Of a stretch of DNA of 26,129 bases, positions 8,378 to 15,449 are shown one piece after another. Below the pieces are notes generated by a model. That model had not been told where the DNA came from. It did no database searches and was given only the letters and a program-made list of their open reading frames with translations. The translations under genes were made by a program, and so were the position numbers. Source of the DNA: Fidelibacterota bacterium (GTDB lineage Bacteria; Fidelibacterota; Marinisomatia; Marinisomatales; CAZVFT01); assembly GCA_014381485.1 (NCBI GenBank), contig JACNLN010000142.1:1-26129 (forward strand), read 5' to 3'. The first letter of the stretch is position 1. Each line of letters opens with the position of its first letter.

Positions 8378-8401
8378 AAAAAAACCAGAGCTAAGCTGGT
8401 T
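8378..8401 (-). terminator. Riboswitch-controlled intrinsic terminator before metH
   Basis: On the minus strand, AACCAG (8401-8396) pairs with CTGGTT (8388-8383) around a 7-nt loop, followed directly by a T run (8382-8378, then A and TTTT). An alternative hairpin uses GAGCTAA (8417-8411, the last part of the riboswitch) with TTAGCTC (8394-8388), plus GGTT (8407-8404) with AACC (8401-8398). The two folds share bases, so they exclude each other: a classical terminator/antiterminator pair. Confidence 0.72.
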
Positions 8402-8403
8402 AA

Positions 8404-8458
8404 AACCTTTTTAGCTCATTTTTTATCGTCGTGGCAATATGGCTCAAATCACGACCTT
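8404..8458 (-). promoter_or_regulatory. SAM-II-like riboswitch controlling metH
   Basis: On the minus strand the leader matches the SAM-II layout as I know it from Rfam and the crystal structure. P1 is formed by GTCGT (8455-8451) and ACGAC (8432-8428). The loop reads GATTTGAGCCATATTGCC, close to the known GATTTAACCGTATTGC. Then comes GATAAAAAATGAGCTAAAAAGG, split here as GATAAAAAATGAG and GCTAAAAAGG, whose last part is the nearly invariant pseudoknot strand; its GG(U) can pair with GCC of the loop. The element sits 30 bp before a methionine synthase gene, the expected target of SAM feedback. SAM bound should hold the pseudoknot and leave the terminator free to form, switching metH off. Confidence 0.8.
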
Positions 8459-8928
8459 GTGAAGTTTAATCAGAAGAAAGGATTTTTGAAACATATTTTA
8501 TCAGCAACAATTAGGGTTGAAAATAATCTGATTGCACCGATGGAATAGATAGATGAAATTTTTTAAAACATTAACTTATTAATCCACTGATTCTTCAAAC
8601 AAGTCACTATTTACATTTCAAGAAAACCAATAAAATCCTTGAGAAGTCACTAAAATTGATGTATCTTTCGCGCAAAGGAGTGGAATCCTGAAGGTTTTTT
8701 TAAAATAGAAGAAAAATTTTTCATAAGGTTGAAGGGTCTTTCATTAAGAATTTCAATTTATATGAGATAGCCTAAAATCTTAAGGTAACAAATCTCTCCA
8801 GATATACTTCTCGAATTCCCTCCAAATGTCTGACTAAAACAGGCAATACATAAAAATGAAGATATGGGCAATAAATGCTCCAATTTGTGTCTTCATGTCT
8901 TCTTTAAATTGGGTGTTTTTGCCATCTA
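8459..8928. other. Gene-free divergent promoter region between metH and rng
   Basis: About 470 bp without any reading frame longer than a few tens of codons on either strand, AT-rich with many short A and T runs. It must hold the promoter for the metH operon (minus strand, upstream of the riboswitch) and that for rng (plus strand). I cannot place either promoter confidently. No tRNA, rRNA or known small RNA is apparent to me. Confidence 0.5.
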
Positions 8929-8950
8929 TTGAAGGGGCTATCCCCTTCAA
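8929..8950 (+). promoter_or_regulatory. Hairpin in the rng leader
   Basis: A perfect 9-bp stem, TTGAAGGGG (8929-8937) with CCCCTTCAA (8942-8950), closes a CTAT tetraloop, 42 bp before the rng ATG. No T run follows, so it is not a standard terminator. It would lie in the 5' untranslated region of the RNase G mRNA if transcription starts upstream. RNase E is known to be autoregulated through leader hairpins; a comparable role here is only an inference. Confidence 0.45.
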
Positions 8951-8992
8951 ATATACAATATATAGAGAACGTTATATAGGAAGTAAACTATA

Positions 8993-10519
8993 ATGAAAAA
9001 AGAAATTTTTGTAAATGAAACCGCCAGTGAAAGGCGTATTGCCATCGTTGAAGATAGTGTTCTTGTAGAATTTTACGTGGAAAAACCTCATCACCAAGGA
9101 ATGGTAGGTAATATATACAAAGGAAGGGTCGAAAACGTCTTACCTGGCATGCAAGCTGCCTTTGTTGACATTGGATATGAAGTCAACGCTTTCCTTCCAT
9201 TTTCAGAAATTAGCAATCCCGAATACCTCAAAGACACCTCTACCTCCGATGATGATGATAATGATGAAAATAAAAGTAAAAATCAAAACAAAGAGATTGA
9301 TGTGGAATTGGAAACGGGGCAGGAAATACTTGTTCAGGTGATAAAAGAACCATTTTCCGGGAAGGGTCCTCGTGCCACAACGAACATTGCTATTCCAGGT
9401 CATCTTATGGTACTTGTACCAAATACCAAATTTATTGGCGTGTCCAAGAAGATCTGGGATAAATATGAGAAACGTCGGTTGAGAAAAATTGTACGTCATT
9501 TTGCACCAGATAATACAGGTATCATTGTACGTACGGAAGCAGAGGGGAAAAGTGAAAAGGTTTTAAAGAAAGATTTTGATATGATTATAAAAAGCTGGAA
9601 AGTTGTAGAAGATAAAGCCCAAAGTATACCAGCATCCTCACTAATTTACGAGGATTATGAAAATGTCTCCAGCATCATGCGTGATGTCCTCACAGCGGAT
9701 GTTGATCGGGTGGCATTCGACAGTCGCAAATTGTACCGTCGAACTCAAAGTTACCTTCAGAATGTTTCTCCAGAACTTGCTTCCCAGTTGGAAATGTACA
9801 GAGGACGAATTCCATTATTGGAACGGGAGGGTATTGAAAATGACATTGAAAAATCCACGCGCAGGAGAGTCTGGATGAAGAGCGGGGCATATTTGATCAT
9901 TGAACAGACTGAAGCAATGGTCGTGATTGATGTAAATAGTGGTCGATTCATAGGAAAAAAAGATCACGAGCAAAATTCTCTGTCAATCAATCTGGAGGCA
10001 TCCCACGAAATTGCACGACAGCTTCGCCTGAGAGATATTGGAGGCTTAATCGTCATTGACTTCATTGATATGAAATACGAAAAAAATAAGATGAAAGTCT
10101 ATCAAGAAATTCGCTCAGAATTACGAAAAGATAGAGCAAAGGTTGCCGTGTCGCCTATTTCTGATTTTGGATTACTCGAAATGACGCGACAGCGGATCCG
10201 TTTATCCCTCCTTCATAGCCTTCGCGAAGAGTGTCCCACCTGTGGTGGTAGTGGCCACATTGCTTCTAAAGATGCGGTTATCACCAAGATTGAAAACTGG
10301 CTGAAGCAATTTCGCAACCAGAGCAGGGAGATTCGATTAAAATTGACCATTCACCCCACCTTGAAGGAATATTTGAAAAGCTCGAAGAAGGATATAATTC
10401 GAAGGTTTATGTGGAAAAATTTTATGCATATTGAAGTGGTAGAAGATGATTCCTTATTACCTGATGAATTCAGGTTTTACTCCCGGAAAAGTAATAGAGA
10501 AATCACGGATGAAGTATAA
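8993..10519 (+). CDS. rng: Ribonuclease G (RNase E/G family)
   Basis: Endoribonuclease with 5'-end sensing that matures rRNA and degrades mRNA. An S1 RNA-binding domain spans about 36-125 (GNIYKGRVENVLPGMQAAFVDIG at 39-61), interrupted by an acidic, asparagine-rich low-complexity stretch at about 82-102. The 5' sensor/RNase H-like region follows, then the DNase I-like catalytic part with the metal ligands D313 (VIDVNSG) and D356 (VIDFIDM), and the Zn-link CPTCGG at 414-419 that joins the dimer. At 508 residues with no long C-terminal scaffold it is RNase G rather than RNase E. The start is supported by AGGAAG 9 nt upstream. It leads the rng-rplU-rpmA group, a grouping seen in many bacteria. 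Confidence 0.95.
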   Translation: MKKEIFVNETASERRIAIVEDSVLVEFYVEKPHHQGMVGNIYKGRVENVLPGMQAAFVDIGYEVNAFLPFSEISNPEYLKDTSTSDDDDNDENKSKNQNKEIDVELETGQEILVQVIKEPFSGKGPRATTNIAIPGHLMVLVPNTKFIGVSKKIWDKYEKRRLRKIVRHFAPDNTGIIVRTEAEGKSEKVLKKDFDMIIKSWKVVEDKAQSIPASSLIYEDYENVSSIMRDVLTADVDRVAFDSRKLYRRTQSYLQNVSPELASQLEMYRGRIPLLEREGIENDIEKSTRRRVWMKSGAYLIIEQTEAMVVIDVNSGRFIGKKDHEQNSLSINLEASHEIARQLRLRDIGGLIVIDFIDMKYEKNKMKVYQEIRSELRKDRAKVAVSPISDFGLLEMTRQRIRLSLLHSLREECPTCGGSGHIASKDAVITKIENWLKQFRNQSREIRLKLTIHPTLKEYLKSSKKDIIRRFMWKNFMHIEVVEDDSLLPDEFRFYSRKSNREITDEV

Positions 10520-10583
10520 CTTGACTAATCATCATATTAAAATTTAAATTTAGAGGTTAAATAAAAAGAACTTTATTAGTACA

Positions 10584-10967
10584 ATGCTTGCAATCGTAGA
10601 TATTTCAGGAAAACAATTCAAAGTCGAACCGGGACTTGAGTTAAGAGTTCCACTTCAAAATATGAAAGTGGGGGAAAAGGTCTCCTATGATCGGATCCTA
10701 CTTCTGGACAATGATAAAAAAGTTAAAGTGGGTACACCTACTGTGATCAATACAACCATTGAAGCAACAGTTCTTGAACATGGACGCAGTAAAAAAATTA
10801 TTGTATTTAAAAAGAAGCGTCGCAAAGGATATCAGACTAAAAACAGTCATCGTCAGGGGTATACTTTGATCCGTGTTGATTCCATCAAAGAAAAAGCCAC
10901 AAAAAAAGCAAAGACCTCCACCAAAAAAACCACAAAAGATTCAAATTCCTCAGAAAAAGGAGAATAA
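10584..10967 (+). CDS. rplU: 50S ribosomal protein L21, with lysine-rich tail
   Basis: Large-subunit protein binding 23S rRNA. The opening MLAIVDISGKQFKVEPG and the block KKKRRKGYQTKNSHRQGYTLIRVDSI are diagnostic. The core ends near residue 100; a further ~25 residues rich in Lys, Thr and Ser make a basic, probably disordered tail, a common variation in this family. It lies 64 bp after rng and 3 bp before rpmA, so the three are probably co-transcribed. The Shine-Dalgarno region (AAAAAGAAC) is weak. Confidence 0.97.
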   Translation: MLAIVDISGKQFKVEPGLELRVPLQNMKVGEKVSYDRILLLDNDKKVKVGTPTVINTTIEATVLEHGRSKKIIVFKKKRRKGYQTKNSHRQGYTLIRVDSIKEKATKKAKTSTKKTTKDSNSSEKGE

Positions 10968-10970
10968 TCC

Positions 10971-11222
10971 ATGGCACATAAGAAGGGAATGGGTAGCACA
11001 AAGAATGGACGCGACAGTATTTCCAAACGGTTGGGATTGAAAGCGTCCGATGGTCAATTCGTTACTGCAGGTTCTATCATTGTTCGCCAAAGAGGAACTA
11101 AGTTTCATCCTGGTTTGAATGTTGGAATCGGTGGTGATGATACCCTGTTTGCCCGGGTTGATGGGAAAATACAATTTTCTCGAAAAGGGCGTACTCGTAA
11201 GATCGTTAACGTTCTGAGTTAA
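10971..11222 (+). CDS. rpmA: 50S ribosomal protein L27
   Basis: Large-subunit protein whose N-terminus reaches toward the peptidyl-transferase centre. It begins MAHKKGMGSTKNGRDS, the standard form without the cleavable leader found in Firmicutes, and contains the conserved GSIIVRQRGTKFHPG and GGDDTLFARVDG. At 83 residues it is full length. The start has AAAAAGGAG 8 nt upstream and follows rplU by 3 bp. Confidence 0.98.
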   Translation: MAHKKGMGSTKNGRDSISKRLGLKASDGQFVTAGSIIVRQRGTKFHPGLNVGIGGDDTLFARVDGKIQFSRKGRTRKIVNVLS

Positions 11223-11434
11223 CCCCCCACAAGTAAAGAGTCATTTGCTCACCTTGTTTCTCAACACTTATTTAGGTGGGATTTTCCAATATATCTGATA
11301 AATCTTCAATTTTTCTCAAGACATTATTAAATTTAAACGCAGTTTACACACTTACAAACCTTATCAATCATACACTTTGATCCATTAATAGCATAACTTG
11401 GATTTAATAGTAAAATCGTGAAAGGAGAAATACT

Positions 11435-12370
11435 ATGACCAGAAACAAGATTGCTTTGATTGGCGGCGGTCAAATTGGGGGAATCCTGGCACTCATCGCA
11501 GCACAAAAAGAACTTGGTGATGTTGTTGTTGTAGATATCCCCGATATAGAAGGAAAGGTTAAGGGGAAAGCCCTTGACATTATGGAGGCGAGACCTCACG
11601 ATGGCTGGGACATAAACCTCGAAGGATCAAGCGACTACTCCCAAATTGAAGGCTCTGATGTGGTCATCATTACTGCTGGAGTTCCGAGAAAACCGGGAAT
11701 GACGAGAGAAGATTTGCTTGATGTTAACCTCAAGATCATTACCAATGTTGCTAACAACGTGAAGAAGTACGCACCTGATTCTTTCGTTATTGTTGTTACA
11801 AATCCGCTGGATGCGATTGTGTACACCTTTTACAAAATTAGTGGCTTCCTAAAAAACAGGGTGGTTGGTATGGCTGGCGCTCTGGACACCGGCCGTTTCC
11901 GGGCTTTTATTGCCATGGAGACAGGACTGTCTGTAAAAGATGTCTCCTGCGTTGTGCTTGGTGGTCACGGTCCTACTATGGTTCCTTTACCCAGACTCGC
12001 AACCGTTGGTGGTGTCCCCATTGACAGACTCTTGTCACAGGAACAGATTGATGCCATCGTAGATAGAACACGTAAAGCCGGTACAGAAATCGTTAAACTT
12101 CTGGCAAACGGGAGTGCTTATTTTAGTCCAGCTGTCGCAATCATGCAGATGGCTGAAGCCTATCTGAAAGATAAAAAAAGAGTCATCCCATCGGCAGCAC
12201 TCTGCGAAGGTGAGTATGGAATTGACGGCTATTTCATTGGTGTTCCCGCAGTAATTGGTGGTGGCGGAGTGGAAAAAATCCTTGAGGTTGAGCTGACGGA
12301 CGAAGAAAAAGAAATGCTGAACAATACTCTCAATGTGGTGAAAAAGACAGTTGAGGAAACCGGAGTGTAA
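11435..12370 (+). CDS. mdh: Malate dehydrogenase (LDH-like, NAD-dependent)
   Basis: Interconverts malate and oxaloacetate in the TCA cycle. The nucleotide-binding loop GGGQIGG is at 10-16 with D34 as the NAD-selecting acid; the active-site loop VPRKPGMTRED has the two Arg (85, 91) that favour malate over lactate; the D151/R154 pair is in ALDTGRFR and the catalytic H178 in GGHG. The residue two after H178 is Pro (GGHGPTMVP) where most relatives have Asp or Glu. Length 311 matches the LDH-like MDH group. AAAGGAG lies 7 nt before the ATG. It stands alone between rpmA and a strong terminator. Confidence 0.95.
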   Translation: MTRNKIALIGGGQIGGILALIAAQKELGDVVVVDIPDIEGKVKGKALDIMEARPHDGWDINLEGSSDYSQIEGSDVVIITAGVPRKPGMTREDLLDVNLKIITNVANNVKKYAPDSFVIVVTNPLDAIVYTFYKISGFLKNRVVGMAGALDTGRFRAFIAMETGLSVKDVSCVVLGGHGPTMVPLPRLATVGGVPIDRLLSQEQIDAIVDRTRKAGTEIVKLLANGSAYFSPAVAIMQMAEAYLKDKKRVIPSAALCEGEYGIDGYFIGVPAVIGGGGVEKILEVELTDEEKEMLNNTLNVVKKTVEETGV

Positions 12371-12405
12371 TCTCTATAGTTTGATCTGAAGATTGCGCCT
12401 AAATC

Positions 12406-12441
12406 AAAAATGGGGAGGAATTGCCCTCCCCATTTTTCTTT
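12406..12441 (+). terminator. Intrinsic terminator after mdh
   Basis: An 11-bp stem, AAATGGGGAGG (12408-12418) with CCTCCCCATTT (12425-12435), around a 6-nt loop, followed by TTCTTTTTT. Flanking A and T runs lengthen the stem, so it may also work on the other strand. Confidence 0.9.
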
Positions 12442-12460
12442 TTTGAAAATTCACTTTCCC

Positions 12461-12488
12461 TGACAACTTTTTTAACATATAATTGTCA
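12461..12488 (+). promoter_or_regulatory. Candidate promoter/operator of the sigma-factor operon
   Basis: Between the mdh terminator and the sigma gene there are only about 70 bp, so the operon promoter should lie here. An inverted repeat TGACAA (12461-12466) / TTGTCA (12483-12488) brackets an AT-rich stretch that includes TATAAT at 12478-12483. A sigma-70 reading with CTGACA as -35 would give a spacer of 12 bp, which is too short, so the inverted repeat or an ECF-type promoter are both possible. Weakly supported. Confidence 0.3.
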
Positions 12489-12512
12489 TATCTTTTGTGA
12501 CACACAGCATTT

Positions 12513-13073
12513 ATGAACCAGGAAACTGTCAATCTGATCCATCAAGCGCAATCGGGAGATGCGAGAGCTTTCCATTCCCTGGTGGCTCTATACGACAAAA
12601 GAGTAATGACGCTTGCTTTTCATCTACTACAAAACGAACAGGATGCTGAGGATTTGTATCAGGATGTATTTATGAAAGTTTATACTAACATCAATCAATT
12701 TCGATTCGAAAGCGACTTTTTCACGTGGCTCTATCGCATTACCGTCAACACTGCGTACAATTTCAAGAAAAGAGCGAGCAGATATGCTCGTGTCACTATT
12801 TCCGATGAGAACGAAAGTGATTCACTCGACTGGATACCTGATCCAAATACTGCCTTACCAGACAATTCTTCTGATGTCAAAAATGCTGTTATGAATGCGG
12901 TGAAGAAGTTACCTCAAAAACAACGCACGGTCTTTATTCTCAAACATTTAGAAAACTTAAAGATTATTGATATTGCCAAACTCCTGGATGTGAGTGAGGG
13001 AACTGTTAAGAAATATCTTTTCAGAGCAATGGAGAAACTCAGATTTCACCTGAAAGATTACCGTTATGCCTGA
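12513..13073 (+). CDS. ECF RNA polymerase sigma factor
   Basis: Extracytoplasmic-function sigma-70 factor of 186 residues. Region 2 spans about 20-90 (FHLLQNEQDAEDLYQDVFMKVY, then FFTWLYRITVNTAYN), a short variable linker about 95-125, and region 4 about 128-182 with the helix-turn-helix (IIDIAKLLDVSEGTVKKYLFRAMEKLR) that reads the -35 element. It has no region 1.1 or 3. The stop overlaps the start of the next gene by 8 bp, the usual arrangement of an ECF sigma with its anti-sigma. It probably directs its own operon and other envelope genes. No clear Shine-Dalgarno at the ATG. The ECF subgroup cannot be set from sequence reading alone. Confidence 0.93.
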   Translation: MNQETVNLIHQAQSGDARAFHSLVALYDKRVMTLAFHLLQNEQDAEDLYQDVFMKVYTNINQFRFESDFFTWLYRITVNTAYNFKKRASRYARVTISDENESDSLDWIPDPNTALPDNSSDVKNAVMNAVKKLPQKQRTVFILKHLENLKIIDIAKLLDVSEGTVKKYLFRAMEKLRFHLKDYRYA

Positions 13074-14061
13074 AAAAATCTCAAAACACCTTAAACATCT
13101 TTCCTATCTGTGGGTAACAGATGAGCTTTCAAACAGTGAAAAAATTAAGTTTGAACGCACGCTTTCCAAGTCACCCTTATTAAAGTCTTACGTGAAAGAA
13201 CTGCAATCTTCTTTAGGGTTAATTTCCCATCTGGAGGAGAAACAACCATCCGAATCCTTCCTCAAGAAACAGCAAAATCTCCTGCGGGGACGAATCCTCT
13301 CACTGGAAACAGAATCTATTTATTCAAAACTTCTGAGAAATATCAGAAATTACTTGTTGAGAATAGAATTTCTCCTTTTTCCAAAACGCCCCATACTTGC
13401 GGTGGTTACCTATCTTTTTATTGGACTGATTATAGGCCGATACTTCCTTGCTCCGCAACTGTCTCAGGAGCCCAGCACAATCGCTGAAATCCCCATAGAA
13501 AAACGAATCCAGTCTATTCTTGAAAAGGAGCAGCTCATTGCGACAAATATTGAACTTAAGGAAAATGGATCTAATCAAATCGCTTTTCAGCTCAGAGCGG
13601 AGGATGAATTCTCCTACACAGGAAATCCAGAAGATAATCTGGTGAAGGAACTGCTCTTTTATTTTTTACTCAATGATAATAATCCAGGCAGACGGCTTCG
13701 CTCTGTCAAGCTGATGTCAGAATTCACTGCAACCGATGAAGTAAAAATGGTTATGTTATCTGCTCTCCTGACCGATAATAATCCAGGTGTTCGCCTTCGT
13801 TCTATCAGGAGCTTATCTGCATTTGAAATTGATAAACAGATTTCAGATGTTTGCATAAAAGTACTTCTGGAAGATGATAATCCTGCAGTCAGGATGGAAG
13901 CGTTAAAAATTCTTACAAAATATCCTGAGGATCGGCTATATCCTATTCTGCAAGTAGTGGCGAGATTAGACGAAAATGAATTTATCCGTAACGAAGCAGG
14001 TAAGTTTCTAGATAAGATGGGAAGCAGATTAAAACCACAACAAATTGGAAAGGAAAGTTGA
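13066..14061 (+). CDS. Putative anti-sigma factor with transmembrane helix and periplasmic HEAT repeats
   Basis: Residues 1-105 are cytoplasmic in the likely topology: a helical region opening with HLSYLWVTDELSNSEKIKFE, similar in shape to an anti-sigma domain but without the HxxxCxxC zinc motif. One membrane helix lies at about 109-127. After a linker (130-188) come four HEAT-like repeats at about 190-222, 225-253, 258-286 and 290-318, with the recurring D-N-N-P-G-x-R-L-R-S turn in the first three. Overlap with the sigma gene by 8 bp suggests translational coupling and fixed stoichiometry. Inferred role: holds the sigma factor at the membrane and senses a periplasmic partner with its HEAT solenoid. 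The anti-sigma role rests on position and topology, not on a recognised domain. Confidence 0.72.
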   Translation: MPEKISKHLKHLSYLWVTDELSNSEKIKFERTLSKSPLLKSYVKELQSSLGLISHLEEKQPSESFLKKQQNLLRGRILSLETESIYSKLLRNIRNYLLRIEFLLFPKRPILAVVTYLFIGLIIGRYFLAPQLSQEPSTIAEIPIEKRIQSILEKEQLIATNIELKENGSNQIAFQLRAEDEFSYTGNPEDNLVKELLFYFLLNDNNPGRRLRSVKLMSEFTATDEVKMVMLSALLTDNNPGVRLRSIRSLSAFEIDKQISDVCIKVLLEDDNPAVRMEALKILTKYPEDRLYPILQVVARLDENEFIRNEAGKFLDKMGSRLKPQQIGKES

Positions 14062-14087
14062 GTAAACGCAGAAAACCGCGAATTAAC

Positions 14088-14099
14088 GCGAATATTCGC
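14088..14099. repeat. 12-bp palindrome GCGAATATTCGC
   Basis: A perfect palindrome in the 143-bp gap between the HEAT gene and the next start, preceded by related CGCGAATT and AACGCG words. It could be an operator or part of a small interspersed repeat; nothing in the sequence decides between the two. Confidence 0.35.
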
Positions 14100-14204
14100 T
14101 AATCAGTCAGGAGCCTGACAGGTAGTAAAATGTTATTCGGCATAACACACAAAGTTAGTATTATTAAAAATTCGCTGTTTTATCTTTTCAGAGGGTACCC
14201 AAAG

Positions 14205-15449
14205 TTGAAAAAAATCATTTCATACCTCAATCTTTTTATCTTTCTTGCTGCTTCAGTTTTTGCTCAGGAATTCTCACGTGATTCCTATAACCGGTACACC
14301 GGAACATCCACATACACATTTAAATCTGAAGGTCACGGACAACTTGTGATGGATAAGATTACAGGGGATATCACTATTTCCGGCGAACCAGTAGATAAAG
14401 TTAAAATTACTGAGACCATCTCAATCAGGTCTAGTTCGAAAAAAGTGGCTAAGGAACTGTATGAAAAATCAAAAGCATCTGTCAGTCAAAAAACGGAAAA
14501 AGATGAATTATTCGTTTTGGTTAACGGTTCACAAAATATCAGGAAATCAGTTTCATTTAATTATACCATTCAACTTCCGCTCATTTTCAGTCTTATTGTC
14601 AACACCCGCGGGGGAGATATTGACATTGGAAATGTAAAGGGACAGATTGATATAACAACAGCCGGTGGTGATTTAGATCTCTCTGACATTTCGGGAAGAA
14701 TCTCAGCCACTACATCCGGTGGGGATATTGATGTGCTGGATCTTCAGGGACGAATATTCCTGAACACGTCTGGTGGTGATGTTGAAATCAGGAGGATAGA
14801 AGGAGATTTGAATGTTCGAACGGGGGGAGGAGACATTGAAGTGGATGATGTCAGAGGAAATTGCTCCGTCAGCACTGGTGGCGGAGATATTGAACTCTCT
14901 GATATTGACGGAAGGGAAGTTTACGCGAAAACTAATGGTGGTGATGTAACGGCAGAAAATATCGATGCTCGTGTCGATCTGAACACCCTGGGGGGATCTA
15001 TTGAAATGGATCGTATCAACGGGGAAGTAGATGCATCAACCTCAGGTGGAAATATCGAGATGGAGGATATGACTGGATCAGTTGTCGTATGGACATCAAC
15101 CGGCTCAATTGAAGGGAATAACATTTTTGGTTCACTTGATGCAAAAACTCAGGTTGGGGATATTATCATCCATAAATTATGGGATAAAAATCTGGATGAT
15201 CACGAGATCAACTTAAAAACATCCAGAGGTGACATTGAACTCACACTTCCTAAAAATTTCCCGGGGAATTTTTCCGCACGCTCCATCACTCCAAATGTAA
15301 GGACACACGAATCTATCAAAAGCGAATTTGAACTGAATATTACCGTCACTCCCACAATGTCCCGAGCAAGAGGAACGGCAGGCGAAGGGCTTTATAGAGT
15401 TGAACTCGAGGCGAATATGGGAACCATCACAATTTCTATGGAGGAATAA
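14205..15449 (+). CDS. Secreted toastrack/DUF4097-like repeat protein
   Basis: Exported protein of 414 residues. I start it at the TTG at 14205, which has GAGGG 9 nt upstream and gives a classic signal peptide, (M)KKIISYLNLFIFLAASVFAQ, cleaved after VFAQ; an in-frame ATG at 14130 would add 25 atypical residues. Residues about 131-322 are about eleven repeats of roughly 18 residues built on T-x-G-G-D-I-x-L-x-D-I-x-G, which predicts a regular right-handed beta solenoid like the DUF4097/putative-adhesin family. Function of the family is poorly known; several members sit next to ECF sigma or envelope-stress genes. It has no lipobox or outer-membrane anchor, so it is probably periplasmic or surface-held through partners. 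Its stop is directly followed by the next ATG. Confidence 0.85.
   Translation: MKKIISYLNLFIFLAASVFAQEFSRDSYNRYTGTSTYTFKSEGHGQLVMDKITGDITISGEPVDKVKITETISIRSSSKKVAKELYEKSKASVSQKTEKDELFVLVNGSQNIRKSVSFNYTIQLPLIFSLIVNTRGGDIDIGNVKGQIDITTAGGDLDLSDISGRISATTSGGDIDVLDLQGRIFLNTSGGDVEIRRIEGDLNVRTGGGDIEVDDVRGNCSVSTGGGDIELSDIDGREVYAKTNGGDVTAENIDARVDLNTLGGSIEMDRINGEVDASTSGGNIEMEDMTGSVVVWTSTGSIEGNNIFGSLDAKTQVGDIIIHKLWDKNLDDHEINLKTSRGDIELTLPKNFPGNFSARSITPNVRTHESIKSEFELNITVTPTMSRARGTAGEGLYRVELEANMGTITISMEE

Noticed and set aside
8459..8928. tRNA or known small RNA in the metH-rng gap
   Set aside because: No T-loop (GGTTCRANYCC) or acceptor-stem pairing found by eye, and no familiar RNA signature.
8865..8933. 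A 22-codon open frame (MGNKCSNLC...) before rng as a leader peptide
   Set aside because: No good ribosome-binding site, no run of regulatory codons and no attenuator after it.
9230..9310. The acidic insert in the S1 domain of RNase G as a novel domain
   Set aside because: It is a short low-complexity stretch at a loop that also varies in length in other RNase G proteins.
11223..11434. Terminator after rpmA from CCCAC (about 11226) and GTGGG (about 11276)
   Set aside because: The stem is only five base pairs with a loop of about 45 nt, so it is not convincing.
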